Source: Enemella evansiae
GTDB lineage: Bacteria; Actinomycetota; Actinomycetes; Propionibacteriales; Propionibacteriaceae
Assembly (NCBI RefSeq): GCF_002250705.1
Contig: NZ_NMVP01000004.1
Span: forward strand, 58,293 to 122,292
Length of the DNA stretch: 64,000 nt
Direction: 5' to 3'
Shown: one piece after another, positions 7,651-17,124 of the stretch
How positions within the stretch are numbered: the first letter of the stretch is position 1
Layout: each line of letters opens with the position of its first letter
Notes under the pieces: generated by a model
The model's database searches: none
What the model was told of the DNA's origin: nothing
What the model saw: only the letters and a program-made list of their open reading frames with translations
Translations under genes and position numbers: made by a program

Positions 7651-9219
7651 TCAGCCGAGGTGCACGATCCGGTCGCAGGCGGCGGCGACGCGGGGGTCGT
7701 GGGTGATCACCAGCACCGCGCGGTCCGCCGACAGCGCCCAGAGATCGTCCAGCAACCGGGCCGCGGTGTCGGTGTCCAGGTGCTCGGTGGGCTCATCGAG
7801 GATCCAGCACTGACTGTCCCCGACGAGCACCCGGGCCAGCGCCAGCCGGCGGGCCTCACCGCCGGACAGCATCGAACCCTCCTCGCCGACGATCCGCCGC
7901 AACGGCAGCTCCAGCCCCGCGGCGCGCAGCGCCACACCGACCCGCTCGTCGTCGGCGTCCCGATCGCCGATCCGGACGTTCTCGGCCACCGAGGTGTTGA
8001 AGATGTGCGCGTCCTGCGCGAGATAGCCGATGGTGCCGCGAACCGTCATCGCCCCAGCGAGCGGCGGGATCATCCCCATCAGCGTGGTCGCCACCGTCGT
8101 CTTGCCGATCCCGCTCGCACCGGTCAGCGCGACCCGCTCACCGGGGCGTACCACCAGCGACACGTCATCGAGCACCGCACCGGCACCCGGCCAGCCCACC
8201 GCGGCCCGGTCCAGTTCCAGCACCGGTTCGGCGGCCGGGGTCTCATCGGCGCGGTCCCCGCGGCCGACCGGGGGAGCGGTGAGCAGCTCGCGGACCCGGT
8301 CCAGCGCGGCCCGGGCCCGGGTCAGCGTCTGCGCCGACTGGGTGAGCGGGACGAGGACCTCGTGCAGCGCCAGCGGCACCAGCACCAGCACCGCCAGGTT
8401 CACCCGGGCCAGCGACCCGTCGGCCACCGCCGGTACGCCGACCCAGACCGCGACCAGCACCGCCGCCCCGGCGGCCAGCACCTGGGCGCCGGCAGCGGCC
8501 CCGCGGACCACCGCGGCCCGCGACTCGGCGGCCCGCAGCCGGGCATCGACGGCGAGCAGTGCATCCCGGCGGCCGGTGTCACCATAGGCGGCCAGATCGT
8601 ACGCCGCCCGGTTCACCTCCCGGGTCAGCACGGCCAGCTCCGCCCGCAGCCCGACGGTTTCCCGGTCCGCGCGCGCCGAGGCACCGGCCGCCGCGATCGG
8701 TACCAGCCAGCCGGCCAGCACCGCTGAGATCAGCAGCGCCACCCCGGCCACCGGGGAGAGCACCGACATCGCCACGCTGGCCGCCACCACCAGCAATCCG
8801 GCGGAGGCGAACGGCACCGCCACCCGGACCACCAGATCCATGATCGCGGCGACATCGGAGACCACCCGGATCAGCAGGTCACCGCGGCGCCGGCCGAGCA
8901 GGGTGGTGCTCGCCAGCGTGGCGTAGGTGCGGATCCGCAGCGCGCTCTGCAGCTGCAGCGCCAGCTCGTGCGAGACCAGCCGCTCGGCGTACCGGAAGAC
9001 CGCCCGGAAGAGCCCGCAGGCCCGCACGATGACGATCGCCACCTGCAGATAGAGCACCGGCGGATGCTCGGCGGCCCGGGAGATCATCCAGCCGGAGGCA
9101 CCCATCAGCGTCACCGCGGCCAGCGAGGTGAGGAAGGACAGCAGCAGCGCGGCGGCGAACCGCAACCGGGCCCGGGGCACCTCGGCCGCCAACCCGCGGA
9201 ACAGGGCGAGGGTGCTCAT
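7651..9219 (-). CDS. cydC: CydC, thiol/heme-linked ABC exporter subunit for cytochrome bd assembly
   Basis: A 522-residue half-transporter with six TM helices and a C-terminal ATPase. The Walker A is GASGIGKTT, the signature LSGGEARRLALAR, the Walker B CWILDEPTEHLD and the H-loop THD. CydDC exports cysteine/glutathione and binds heme, and is needed to assemble cytochrome bd. It overlaps cydD by four bases (ATGA at 9216-9219), so the two subunits are coupled. Assignment as CydC rather than CydD rests on the second position in the operon and the GASGWMISRAAEHPPVL-type N-terminal region. Confidence 0.9.
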   Translation of the reverse strand: MSTLALFRGLAAEVPRARLRFAAALLLSFLTSLAAVTLMGASGWMISRAAEHPPVLYLQVAIVIVRACGLFRAVFRYAERLVSHELALQLQSALRIRTYATLASTTLLGRRRGDLLIRVVSDVAAIMDLVVRVAVPFASAGLLVVAASVAMSVLSPVAGVALLISAVLAGWLVPIAAAGASARADRETVGLRAELAVLTREVNRAAYDLAAYGDTGRRDALLAVDARLRAAESRAAVVRGAAAGAQVLAAGAAVLVAVWVGVPAVADGSLARVNLAVLVLVPLALHEVLVPLTQSAQTLTRARAALDRVRELLTAPPVGRGDRADETPAAEPVLELDRAAVGWPGAGAVLDDVSLVVRPGERVALTGASGIGKTTVATTLMGMIPPLAGAMTVRGTIGYLAQDAHIFNTSVAENVRIGDRDADDERVGVALRAAGLELPLRRIVGEEGSMLSGGEARRLALARVLVGDSQCWILDEPTEHLDTDTAARLLDDLWALSADRAVLVITHDPRVAAACDRIVHLG

Positions 9220-10895
9220 CGGCGCACCTCATCGGGCTGTGCCGTGGTCAACCGGACCACCCGATCGGCGGCGGCGAGCACCGCATCGCGGTGGCTGACC
9301 ACCAGCGCCGAGGCGCCGCTGCGGCGTACCGCCTCGATCACCGCCTGCTCGGCCGCGGCATCCAGGCCGGCGGTCGGTTCGTCGAGCACCAGCAGTCCGG
9401 CCCCGGCATCCAGCCGGAGCAGCGCCCGGGCCACCGCGACCCGGCGCAGCTCACCGGCGGACAGTTCCACCCCGTCGTCACCGACCGCGCGCGCCGGATC
9501 CAGCTCACCGGCCCCGGCCCGCCGCAGCGCCTCGGCCACCGCCGCATCGTCGGCCGCCGGATCGCCCAGCCGGACGTTCTCGGCCAGCGATGCGTTGATC
9601 ACCCCGGGCTGCTGGGCGACATAGGCCAACCGGGCCCGCCAGGCGGCCGGGTCGATGGTGGCCAGATCGGTGTCACCGACCAGTACCCGGCCGGTGGTCG
9701 GGGTGAGGAAGCCCATCAGCACGGCCAGCGCGGTCGACTTGCCCGACCCCGAGGGCCCGGACAGGGCGACGACCTCACCGGGGCGTACCGCCAACGAGAA
9801 GTCGGTCAGCGCGTCGGTCTCGGCACCTGGGTGGCGTACGCCGATCCCGGCCAGTTGCACCTCGACGGCGGCCGGATCCGGGGCCGCGCCGCGCTCCCGG
9901 CCGCGGACCGCGTCGGCGCCCTCGATGATCGCGAACGCCTCGTCGGCGGCGGTGATCCCGTCGATCGAGTCGTGGTAGTGCACCCCGACCTGGCGGACCG
10001 GCAGATAGCACTCCGGCACCAGGATCAGCACGAACAGCCCGGTGGTCAGGTCGATATTGCCCTCGACCAGCCGCAGCCCGATCGGTACCGCGACCAGGGC
10101 CACCGAATAGGTCGCCAGCAGCTCCAGGGCGAAGGAGGACAGGAAGGACACCCGCAGCGTCGACATGGTCTCGCTGCGGTGCTTCTGCTCGGTCAGCACC
10201 AGGCCCTTCTCCTGCGCCTTCGCCCGGCCGAACACCTGCAGCGTCGGCAGCCCGGCGACCAGGTCGGCGAAGTGGTTCGCCAACCGGGTCTGGGTACGCC
10301 AGCTGCGATCCAGCTTGACCTTGGTGGCGAGCCCGATCAGCACCATGAACAGCGGGATCAGCGGCAGTGTCAGCGCGACCACGATCGTCGAGGTCAGGTC
10401 GGCGGTGAGGATCGTCACGCCGACGATCAGCGGCACGGTCAGCGCCAGCACCAGCTGTGGCAGATAGCGCGCGTAGTAGCCGTCCAGGGCGTCCAGGCCC
10501 TGGCCGAGCAGCGCGACCAGTTGCCCGGTCGGCACCCGGGTCGCCCCGGGGGCGGCCAGCCGGGCATCGATGATGTCGGCCCGCAGCTGGGATTTCACCG
10601 CCGCCGCCGAGCGGTGCGCCAGCCAGGAACCGAACCAGGCCAGCACCGCGCGCCCGGCGATCACCAGCGCCAGCATGCCGAGGGCGGCGGCCAGCCCGCC
10701 GAACGGCAACCGGGCCGCCTCGGCCGCCGACGGCTGCGCACCGGCGTCGAAGACCCGCGCCACGATCCGCGACAGCAGCCAGGCCTGGGCCACCACGAGC
10801 AGGGCCGTCGCGGACCCGACCACCACCGAGGCGATCAGGAAGCCGCGGGTGGCCCGGGCCCGGGTGAGCAGTCGTGGATCGATCGGTCCGGCCAT
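9216..10895 (-). CDS. cydD: CydD, ABC exporter subunit for cytochrome bd assembly
   Basis: A 559-residue half-transporter: TM domain to about residue 320, then an ATPase with Walker A GPSGSGKST, signature LSAGELRRVAVARALL, Walker B LLVLDEPTAGLD and H-loop SHRDAVL. Sequence features PECYLPVRQVGVHYHDSIDG and QVFGRAKAQEKGL are characteristic of CydD. It follows cydB by 37 bases and overlaps cydC, giving the actinobacterial order cydA-cydB-cydD-cydC. It works as a heterodimer with CydC in the cytoplasmic membrane. Confidence 0.91.
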   Translation of the reverse strand: MAGPIDPRLLTRARATRGFLIASVVVGSATALLVVAQAWLLSRIVARVFDAGAQPSAAEAARLPFGGLAAALGMLALVIAGRAVLAWFGSWLAHRSAAAVKSQLRADIIDARLAAPGATRVPTGQLVALLGQGLDALDGYYARYLPQLVLALTVPLIVGVTILTADLTSTIVVALTLPLIPLFMVLIGLATKVKLDRSWRTQTRLANHFADLVAGLPTLQVFGRAKAQEKGLVLTEQKHRSETMSTLRVSFLSSFALELLATYSVALVAVPIGLRLVEGNIDLTTGLFVLILVPECYLPVRQVGVHYHDSIDGITAADEAFAIIEGADAVRGRERGAAPDPAAVEVQLAGIGVRHPGAETDALTDFSLAVRPGEVVALSGPSGSGKSTALAVLMGFLTPTTGRVLVGDTDLATIDPAAWRARLAYVAQQPGVINASLAENVRLGDPAADDAAVAEALRRAGAGELDPARAVGDDGVELSAGELRRVAVARALLRLDAGAGLLVLDEPTAGLDAAAEQAVIEAVRRSGASALVVSHRDAVLAAADRVVRLTTAQPDEVRR

Positions 10896-10932
10896 CGGGG
10901 GCAGCGTAGTCGCTCGCGCGCAGGCGGCCGGC

Positions 10933-11982
10933 TCAGCCGGTCGGCTGCTGTTCCGCGGACTCGACCACCGGCAGGTTCTGGGTGCTGATCCGCTTGCGGA
11001 ACACCCAGAAGGTCCACGCCTGGTAACCGAGCACGATCGGCAGGAACACCGCGGAGGCGATCGTCATGATCCGCAGCGTGTAGCCGGTCGAGGCCGCATC
11101 CTGGATGGACATGTCGTTCACCGGATCCAGCGCCGGGACCACGTTCGGGAACATGCAGCTGAAGATCAGCACCATCATGGCGATGATCGCCAGCACGGTC
11201 CCGGTGAACGCCCAGCCCTCCCGGCCCCGCTTGATCAGCAGGTACCCGGCCGTGGCGGCCAGGATCGCCACCACCGCAGCGATCCAGCTCACCACGCCGT
11301 TGCCGTACGCCGCAGCGGTCCAGACGCTGAAGATCGCCAGCAGTGCGATCGCGACCAGGCCGATCCGGTCGGCGAACTTCCGGGCGGCGAAGCGGATCTC
11401 GCCCTTGGTCTTGAGCGAGATGAAGATCGCGCCGTGGAACAGGAACAAGGTGACGAACAGCACCCCGCCGAGCAGGGCGTACGGCATGAACAGGCCGAAG
11501 AAGTTGCCGACGGTGCCCTCCATCACCCAGCGCCGTCCGGCGACGTCGTGCACGATCGGCAGCCCGCGGACGAAGTTGGCGAAGCCGATGCCGAAGACCA
11601 GGGCGGGCACGAAGGAGCCGAAGATGATGCAGCGGTCCCAGCCGCGCTGCCAGGCGGCGCTCTCGCGCTTGTGCCGGTATTCGAAGGCGACGCCGCGGAA
11701 GATCAGCGCGATCAGGATCAGGAACAGCGGCAGATAGAGCCCGCTGAACAAGGTGGCGTACCACTCCGGGAAGGCCGCGAACATGGCCCCGCCGGCGGTG
11801 ATCAACCAGACCTCGTTGCCGTCCCAGAGCGGGCCGATGGTGTTGATCATCACCCGGCGGTCCTTGTCCTTCTTGCCGAGGATGCCGACCAGCATGCCGA
11901 CCCCGAAGTCGAAGCCTTCGAGCACGAAGAATCCGATCCAGAGGATGGCGATCAGGATGAACCAGAGCAGTGCGAGTGTCAT
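10933..11982 (-). CDS. cydB: Cytochrome bd ubiquinol/menaquinol oxidase subunit II
   Basis: A 349-residue integral membrane protein with about eight to nine TM helices. It contains FVLEGFDFGVGML near the N-terminus and LWDGNEVWLITAGGAMFAAFP, both diagnostic of CydB. It pairs with CydA to form the heme b/d oxidase that reduces O2 with quinol at low oxygen. It starts 22 bases after the cydA stop, so it is co-transcribed. No CydX-like micro-ORF was recognised after it. Confidence 0.95.
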   Translation of the reverse strand: MTLALLWFILIAILWIGFFVLEGFDFGVGMLVGILGKKDKDRRVMINTIGPLWDGNEVWLITAGGAMFAAFPEWYATLFSGLYLPLFLILIALIFRGVAFEYRHKRESAAWQRGWDRCIIFGSFVPALVFGIGFANFVRGLPIVHDVAGRRWVMEGTVGNFFGLFMPYALLGGVLFVTLFLFHGAIFISLKTKGEIRFAARKFADRIGLVAIALLAIFSVWTAAAYGNGVVSWIAAVVAILAATAGYLLIKRGREGWAFTGTVLAIIAMMVLIFSCMFPNVVPALDPVNDMSIQDAASTGYTLRIMTIASAVFLPIVLGYQAWTFWVFRKRISTQNLPVVESAEQQPTG

Positions 11983-12004
11983 TGTCGATTCCTCACTCAG
12001 AAAC

Positions 12005-13468
12005 TCAGTACGCGAACGACATCGGGGAGTCCTCGTCCTCGAGGACCTTGGGCTCTTCGACCTCGGGCAGCCCCATCCGGATGTACTTCAGGAACAGGCC
12101 CACCTCGATCACCGCCAGCACGCCATAGACGAGGGTGAAGGTGATCATCGAGAACAGCACCATCCCGGGGGTGACACCGGGGGAGACACCGGCGGCGGTC
12201 GGCATCACGCCGAACACCACCCAGGGCTGGCGGCCGGTCTCGGTGAAGATCCAGCCGAACGAGTTCGCGAACAGCGGCGCCAGCGGGAACGTGACCATCA
12301 TCGCGAACCAGATCTTGCTGCGTGGCAGGCGATTCCCGCGGGTCAGCCAGAGCGTCAACACCCCGATACCCATCGCCAGGAAGCCCAGGCCCATCATGAT
12401 CCGGAAGGTCCAGTAGGTGAGCGGGATGTTCGGGTTGTAGGTGGTCATCCGGTTGGCGATCTCGGGACCGTAGACCTGTTGCAGCTGGGGCTGGAACTCG
12501 GCCTGGTACTGCCGGTTCAGCGGGTTGATGCCCTGCACCTCACCGGTGAAGTTGGAGTGCGCCAGGAACGACAGCAGGCGCGGGATCTTGATCGACCACA
12601 CCTCGCGCTGCCCGTCCAGGGTGCCGATGGTGAGCAGCGAGAAATCGGCCGGTTGCTCGGTCTCGTAGAGCGCCTCGGCGGCGGCCATCTTCATCGGCTG
12701 CACCTCGGTCATCACCTTGCCCTGCAGGTCGCCGGAGATCAGTACGCCGAGGCTGCCGATCAGCATCGCGACGGCGCCGATCCGAACGGCGGTGCGGTGG
12801 GTCTTCTCCTCGCGCTGCTCGTGGTTGCCGTCGCCGCGCCCGAGCCGGTAGAGGTGCCAGCCGCCGATCGCGGCGACCAGGGCGCCGGAGACCATCCAGG
12901 CGGCGGCGAGCTGGTGCGGCAGGGTGACCAGCAGCACCGGGTTCAGCAGCACCGCACCGAAGTCGGTCAGCTCGGCCCGGTTGGTGAGCTCGTTGAAGCG
13001 CCAGCCGACCGGGTTCTGCATCCAGGAGTTGGCGGCCAGGATGAAGATCGCCGAGATGTTGGTGCCGATTGCCGCGATCCAGATGGTGGCCAGGTGGATC
13101 TTCTTCGGCAACCGGTCCCAGCCGAAGATCCACAGACCCAGGAAGGTGGACTCCAGGAAGAACGCCAGCAGCGCCTCCAGCGCCAACGGGGCGCCGAAGA
13201 TGTCACCGACGAAGCGGGAGTAGTCCGACCAGTTCATCCCGAACTGGAACTCCTGCACGATGCCGGTGACCACACCCATCGCGAAGTTGATCAGGAAGAG
13301 CTTGCCGTAGAACTTGGTCAGCCGGAGGTAGGCGTTGTTGCCGGTGCGTACCCACATGGTCTGGAAGATCGCCACCAGAAAGGACATGGCGAGCGTGATC
13401 GGCACGAACAGGAAGTGGTAGACGGTGGTGATCCCGAACTGCCACCGCGCGAGTGTCTCGGTGCTCAT
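12005..13468 (-). CDS. cydA: Cytochrome bd oxidase subunit I
   Basis: A 487-residue heme-bearing subunit. Heme and channel residues are visible at positions matching E. coli minus one: His18 (TTVYHFLF), Glu98 and Glu106 (ALEALLAFFLES), the LPHQLAAAW His, and GWIFTETGRQPW near the C-terminus. The quinol-binding loop (KIPRLLSFLAHSNFTGEV) is of the short type. The ATG at 13468 gives MSTETLARWQFG; a TTG three codons upstream is possible but less likely. No Shine-Dalgarno is evident. A BlaI-type gene is divergent, with a dyad between them, suggesting that BlaI protein controls the operon. Confidence 0.94.
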   Translation of the reverse strand: MSTETLARWQFGITTVYHFLFVPITLAMSFLVAIFQTMWVRTGNNAYLRLTKFYGKLFLINFAMGVVTGIVQEFQFGMNWSDYSRFVGDIFGAPLALEALLAFFLESTFLGLWIFGWDRLPKKIHLATIWIAAIGTNISAIFILAANSWMQNPVGWRFNELTNRAELTDFGAVLLNPVLLVTLPHQLAAAWMVSGALVAAIGGWHLYRLGRGDGNHEQREEKTHRTAVRIGAVAMLIGSLGVLISGDLQGKVMTEVQPMKMAAAEALYETEQPADFSLLTIGTLDGQREVWSIKIPRLLSFLAHSNFTGEVQGINPLNRQYQAEFQPQLQQVYGPEIANRMTTYNPNIPLTYWTFRIMMGLGFLAMGIGVLTLWLTRGNRLPRSKIWFAMMVTFPLAPLFANSFGWIFTETGRQPWVVFGVMPTAAGVSPGVTPGMVLFSMITFTLVYGVLAVIEVGLFLKYIRMGLPEVEEPKVLEDEDSPMSFAY

Positions 13469-13481
13469 GCCATGCAACTTA

Positions 13482-13497
13482 CTACGAGACGTCGTAG
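13482..13497. promoter_or_regulatory. BlaI-type operator dyad between cydA and blaI
   Basis: CTACGA-GACG-TCGTAG: perfect 6-bp arms around four bases, embedded in TTACTACGA...TCGTAGGA. This resembles the TAC/GTA-containing dyads bound by BlaI/MecI/CopY repressors. It is 14 bases from the cydA ATG and 59 bases from the blaI-type ATG, so it could control both. Confidence 0.7.
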
Positions 13498-13555
13498 GAT
13501 CAGGAATCGAAGCGGGCTAATGTGACCAGCGCAATATTCACGAATCGAGGGGTCC

Positions 13556-13909
13556 ATGACGTTGCTCGGTGAGCTGGAGGCCAAGGTGATGGAGGTGCTC
13601 TGGCATGCCCCGGAGCCGATGTCGGTGCGGCAGGCGCACACGGTGCTGGCCGCCGACCGTGACCTGGCCTACACCACCGTGATGACGGTGCTGGACCGGC
13701 TCGCGAAGAAGGAGATCGTGCAGCGCGAGCGGGACGGGCGGCAGTGGCTGTACCAGCCGATGACCAGCCGCGGCGCCCTGATCGCCGACGAGATCCTCGA
13801 ACTCGTCACCGGCCCCGCCGACGAGCGCCGGGCGGTCTATGTGGAGCTGGTACGCCGGATGCCCGCAGCCGACCGGACCGCCCTGGCCAAGGAGCTCTCC
13901 GCCAACTGA
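13556..13909 (+). CDS. BlaI/MecI/CopY family transcriptional repressor
   Basis: A 117-residue winged-helix repressor: GELEAKVMEVLWHAPEPMSVRQAHTV opens the DNA-binding domain, AYTTVMTVLDRLAKK is the recognition region, and a short C-terminal dimerisation helix region follows. The ATG at 13556 is preceded by GAGGGG. No BlaR1-type sensor protease or beta-lactamase is adjacent; instead the neighbour is the whole cytochrome bd operon, divergently oriented with a BlaI-like dyad between. Classical BlaI is inactivated by cleavage, so either the sensor is elsewhere or this protein senses directly. A role in repressing cydABDC is inferred. Confidence 0.88.
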   Translation: MTLLGELEAKVMEVLWHAPEPMSVRQAHTVLAADRDLAYTTVMTVLDRLAKKEIVQRERDGRQWLYQPMTSRGALIADEILELVTGPADERRAVYVELVRRMPAADRTALAKELSAN

Positions 13910-13935
13910 CGTCCGCGTGGTGAGCGCCTCTCCTT

Positions 13936-14001
13936 GAAACCCCCCTTACTGCGCCGAAACCCCCACTGCAGTGGGGGTTTCACGCCCGGAGAGGGGGTTT
14001 C
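13936..14001. repeat. 66-bp palindromic repeat, left copy
   Basis: Two GAAACCCCC motifs face two GGGGGTTTC motifs; the core at 13956-13981 is a perfect 26-bp palindrome centred on CTGCAG. It lies between the convergent blaI-type and AbiEi-like genes. The reverse complement of the copy at 15041-15106 matches it closely, notably over CAGTGGGGGTTTCACGCCC. Confidence 0.87.
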
Positions 14002-14022
14002 GCGGCAAGGCCGTGGGGTGTC

Positions 14023-14937
14023 TCAGCCGGCGGTTCGGCCCGCATATCCCGCCGCGTCGAGCACGGTACGCCGCAGCGCCGCCACATCGGCCAGCTCCCG
14101 ATTGACCACCCGGACCAGCCACCGGCCGCTCGCCCGCCGGAACCGCTCCTCCCGGTCCTTCTCCGCGCGGATCACCGAGGCCACATCCTGTCCCGGTCCG
14201 AGCAGCCGTCCGTACTTGACCTCACCGTCGAACTCGGCCGAGACGCCGAGATCGGGCCAGTCGAAGTCCGGGCGGGCCACGAAGTTCCCGGCGTCGTCGA
14301 AGAATTCGACCTGCAACCTCGGGGCCGGCAACCCCGCTCGATGGAACGCCCAGCGGGCCCACGATTCGCCCGGGCTCTCCGCCAGCGGATCGGCGAATCG
14401 CAACACCTGGCGTGCCTGAGCGTTTCCGCGGCGCCCGGCCTCGGCGGCGACCCGGTCGAGCAGCACCTGGCGCTGCAGCTTCTTGGCGAGCGCGCGATCG
14501 GCGACCGCCACCGCATCAGCGGGATCGAGAACCCGGATCAGATCGAGGACGGTCGTGGCCAGATCGGTGACCACCAGCCCGGCGATGACGCAGGTGGGGA
14601 TCTCCTGCACCACCCGGTGCAGGTAGCTGTGGTTGAAGCGCTTGCCGCCGGGATGCTTGGCGCGGCGGATCAGGTGGACCCGGCCGAGGCTGCGCAACGG
14701 CACGGGTAGACCGTGGACGACCGCAGCCGAGACATGACTCAACACCGCATCGGGCCGATCACAGAGCACCGCCCGGATCAGGGCGCGATGCTGCTCCTCG
14801 GCGACGAGCTGCTGATCCGGCCCGCGCAGGTAGACGCCGCGGCGTACCCGCTGCAGATCACCCGAGGTCACCAGCTTCCTGATGCCGGGGTGGTCGATCC
14901 CGCTCTTCAGCAACTCGGCGGTGGTGACGATCTCCAT
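14023..14937 (-). CDS. Orphan AbiEi-like / DUF559-type protein
   Basis: A 304-residue protein. The N-terminus (residues 5-45, TAELLKSGIDHPGIRKLV then RRGVYL) is the winged-helix segment of AbiEi-type antitoxins. The C-terminal third (ESWARWAF, ARPDFDWPDLGVSAEFDG, KYGRL) resembles the DUF559/Vsr-like PD-(D/E)xK nuclease fold seen in many actinobacterial AbiEi-like proteins. No AbiEii nucleotidyltransferase toxin is adjacent, so it is not a complete type IV toxin-antitoxin pair. The ATG at 14937 begins at the conserved domain. The gene is enclosed by 66-bp inverted repeats, suggesting a mobile or formerly mobile unit. Its function is unknown; defence is only a guess. Confidence 0.75.
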   Translation of the reverse strand: MEIVTTAELLKSGIDHPGIRKLVTSGDLQRVRRGVYLRGPDQQLVAEEQHRALIRAVLCDRPDAVLSHVSAAVVHGLPVPLRSLGRVHLIRRAKHPGGKRFNHSYLHRVVQEIPTCVIAGLVVTDLATTVLDLIRVLDPADAVAVADRALAKKLQRQVLLDRVAAEAGRRGNAQARQVLRFADPLAESPGESWARWAFHRAGLPAPRLQVEFFDDAGNFVARPDFDWPDLGVSAEFDGEVKYGRLLGPGQDVASVIRAEKDREERFRRASGRWLVRVVNRELADVAALRRTVLDAAGYAGRTAG

Positions 14938-15040
14938 CGCACCAGCCCAGCAGAGGCGCCCCACAGCGGAAAGGCTCTGGGGCAGGTTGTGGATGGCCAA
15001 AAAGGTTGTCCACCGATTCGGCCGATCGATGACAACTCGT

Positions 15041-15106
15041 GAAACCCCCTGTCCGGGCGTGAAACCCCCACTGCAGCAGGGGTTTCACACCAGGTAAGGG
15101 GGTTTC
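15041..15106. repeat. 66-bp palindromic repeat, right copy
   Basis: Same length and motif layout as 13936-14001 but in inverted orientation. The central GAAACCCC...GGGGTTTC palindrome has one imperfect pair. It lies between the AbiEi-like gene and the stop of the ABC exporter gene. Confidence 0.87.
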
Positions 15107-15135
15107 ACGAAAGGACGGCCCACCGGGCGTACGCC

Positions 15136-17124
15136 TCAGCTGGCGAGCTCCTCGTCCTCGATCGGGGCCTCGAACTGGGCCTGGTAGAGCCGGGCGTACG
15201 CGCCCTCGGCGGCCAGCAGCTCGGCATGCGTACCCTGCTCGACGATCGAACCGTTCTCCATCACCAGGATGGTGTCCGCGTCGCGGATGGTGGAGAGCCG
15301 GTGCGCGATCACGAAGCTGGTCCGGTTGCTGCGCAGCGCGGCCATCGCCTGCTGCACCAGGGCCTCGGTGCGGGTGTCGACCGAGCTGGTCGCCTCGTCC
15401 AGGATCAGCAGCGCCGGGTCGGCCAGGAAGGCGCGGGCGATGGTGATCAACTGCTTCTCACCGGCCGACACCCCCGACCCCTCCTCGTCGATCACCGTGT
15501 CATAACCCTCCGGCAACGAGTGCACGAACCGGTCGACGTAGGTCGCCTTCGCCGCGGCCAGGATCTCCTCGTCGGTCGCATCCGGGCGGCCGTAGGCGAT
15601 GTTGTCCCGGATCGTGCCGCCGAACAGCCAGGTGTCCTGCAGCACCATCCCGATCTGGGAGCGCAGCGCCTGCCGCGGCAGGGTGGCGATGTCCACCCCG
15701 TCCAGCAGGATCCGGCCACCGTCCAGTTCGTAGAACCGCATCACCAGGTTGACCAGGGTGGTCTTGCCGGCACCGGTCGGCCCGACGATCGCCACCGTCG
15801 AACCCGGCGGCACATCCAGTGACAGCTCGGCGATCAGCGGCCGATCCGCGCGATAGGAGAAGTCGACCTCCTCGAACCGGACGTGACCCCGGACCGGGGC
15901 GAGCTCGGAGCCGCCCTCGGGCACCTCCTCGGCCTCGTCGAGCACCTCGAACACCCGCTCCGCCGAGGCCACCCCGGACTGCAGCAGGTTCGCCATCGAG
16001 GCGACCTGGGTGAGCGGCTGGGTGAACTGACGGGAGTACTGGATGAACGCCTGCACCTCGCCGAGCGTCATCCCGCCACTGGCCACCCGCAGCCCGCCGA
16101 TCACCGCGATCACCACGTAGTTGAGGTTTCCGATGAACATCATCGTCGGCATGATGATGCCGGAGACGAACTGTGATCCGAAGGATGCCTTGTAGAGCTG
16201 ATTGTTCCGCTCCGCGAAGACCTGCTCGACCTCCTGCTGCCGGCCGAACACCTTCACCAGTGCGTGCCCGGTGTAGGCCTCCTCGATGTGCGCATTCAGT
16301 TCACCGGTCGACTTCCAGGTCTGCGCGAACAGCTTCTGTGAGCGCTTGCCGATCGCCACGGTCAGCATCATCGAGACCGGGATGGTGATCAGCGCGATCA
16401 GCGTCAACAGCGGTGAGACGAGCAGCATCATCAGCAGTACGCCGACCAGGGTGAGCAGCGAGTTCACCAACTGGGACAGGGTCTGCTGCATCGACTGGGA
16501 GACGTTGTCGATGTCGTTGGTGACCCGGGACAGCAGTTCACCGCGGGGCTGGTTGTCGAAGTAGCGCAGCGGCAGCCGGTTCAGTTTGCCGGCCACATCG
16601 CTGCGCATCCGCTGCACGGTGCGCTGCACCACCCCGTTCAGCAGGTAGGCCTGCAGCCACAGCAGGAACGCGGAGATGACATAGAGGGCCAGGGCGAAGA
16701 TGACGATCCAGCCGAGCCGGTTGAAGTCGATGCCCACCCCGGGCACGGCGGCCGAGTTCTGCAGCAGATCGGCGGTGGTGTCGTCACCGCGGGACCGCAG
16801 GCCGGCGACGATCTGCGCCTTGGTCGACCCGGGCGCCATCGTCGCCATCATGGTGCCGAGGATGCCGGTGAAGATGACATCGGTCGCCATGCCCAGGATC
16901 CGCGGGCCGACGACGTTCATCCCGACCCCGATCGCGGCCAGCAGCAGCACGCCGAGCACCAGCGCGCGCTCGGGTCGCAGCCGGCCCATCAACCGGCGCA
17001 GCGAGGGGCCGAAGTTGATCGCCTTCTCCGCCGCCCGGGGAGCACCCGGCCCGCCCAGTTGCGGTCCGGTCGGCCGGTGTTTCGGGCGCTCGGGCGCCTT
17101 GGCGCTCTGCCCGGTGCTGCTCAT
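15136..17124 (-). CDS. ABC exporter, catalytically competent half
   Basis: A 662-residue half-transporter. Residues 1-40 are a polar Pro/Lys/Arg-rich cytoplasmic tail, six TM helices follow with an extra hydrophilic insertion ([17 protein letters not shown]) between the first two, and the ATPase fills the last 240 residues: Walker [10 protein letters not shown], Walker [14 protein letters not shown] with the catalytic Glu, and H-loop AHRLSTI. Its signature is VSAGEKQL instead of LSGGQ. The ATG at 17124 overlaps the partner's stop (ATGA). With the neighbouring half it forms a heterodimeric exporter of the TM287/288 or BmrCD type; the substrate is unknown. Confidence 0.9.
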   Translation of the reverse strand: MSSTGQSAKAPERPKHRPTGPQLGGPGAPRAAEKAINFGPSLRRLMGRLRPERALVLGVLLLAAIGVGMNVVGPRILGMATDVIFTGILGTMMATMAPGSTKAQIVAGLRSRGDDTTADLLQNSAAVPGVGIDFNRLGWIVIFALALYVISAFLLWLQAYLLNGVVQRTVQRMRSDVAGKLNRLPLRYFDNQPRGELLSRVTNDIDNVSQSMQQTLSQLVNSLLTLVGVLLMMLLVSPLLTLIALITIPVSMMLTVAIGKRSQKLFAQTWKSTGELNAHIEEAYTGHALVKVFGRQQEVEQVFAERNNQLYKASFGSQFVSGIIMPTMMFIGNLNYVVIAVIGGLRVASGGMTLGEVQAFIQYSRQFTQPLTQVASMANLLQSGVASAERVFEVLDEAEEVPEGGSELAPVRGHVRFEEVDFSYRADRPLIAELSLDVPPGSTVAIVGPTGAGKTTLVNLVMRFYELDGGRILLDGVDIATLPRQALRSQIGMVLQDTWLFGGTIRDNIAYGRPDATDEEILAAAKATYVDRFVHSLPEGYDTVIDEEGSGVSAGEKQLITIARAFLADPALLILDEATSSVDTRTEALVQQAMAALRSNRTSFVIAHRLSTIRDADTILVMENGSIVEQGTHAELLAAEGAYARLYQAQFEAPIEDEELAS

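Noticed and set aside
13910..14022. tRNA or small RNA gene in the palindrome-rich gap
   Set aside because: The symmetry is explained by the 66-bp repeat; no cloverleaf or T-loop sequence is present. No tRNA-like T-loop was noticed elsewhere in the window.
14023..14937. Complete AbiE type IV toxin-antitoxin system
   Set aside because: No AbiEii nucleotidyltransferase gene is adjacent and the protein carries its own nuclease-like domain, so it is an orphan.
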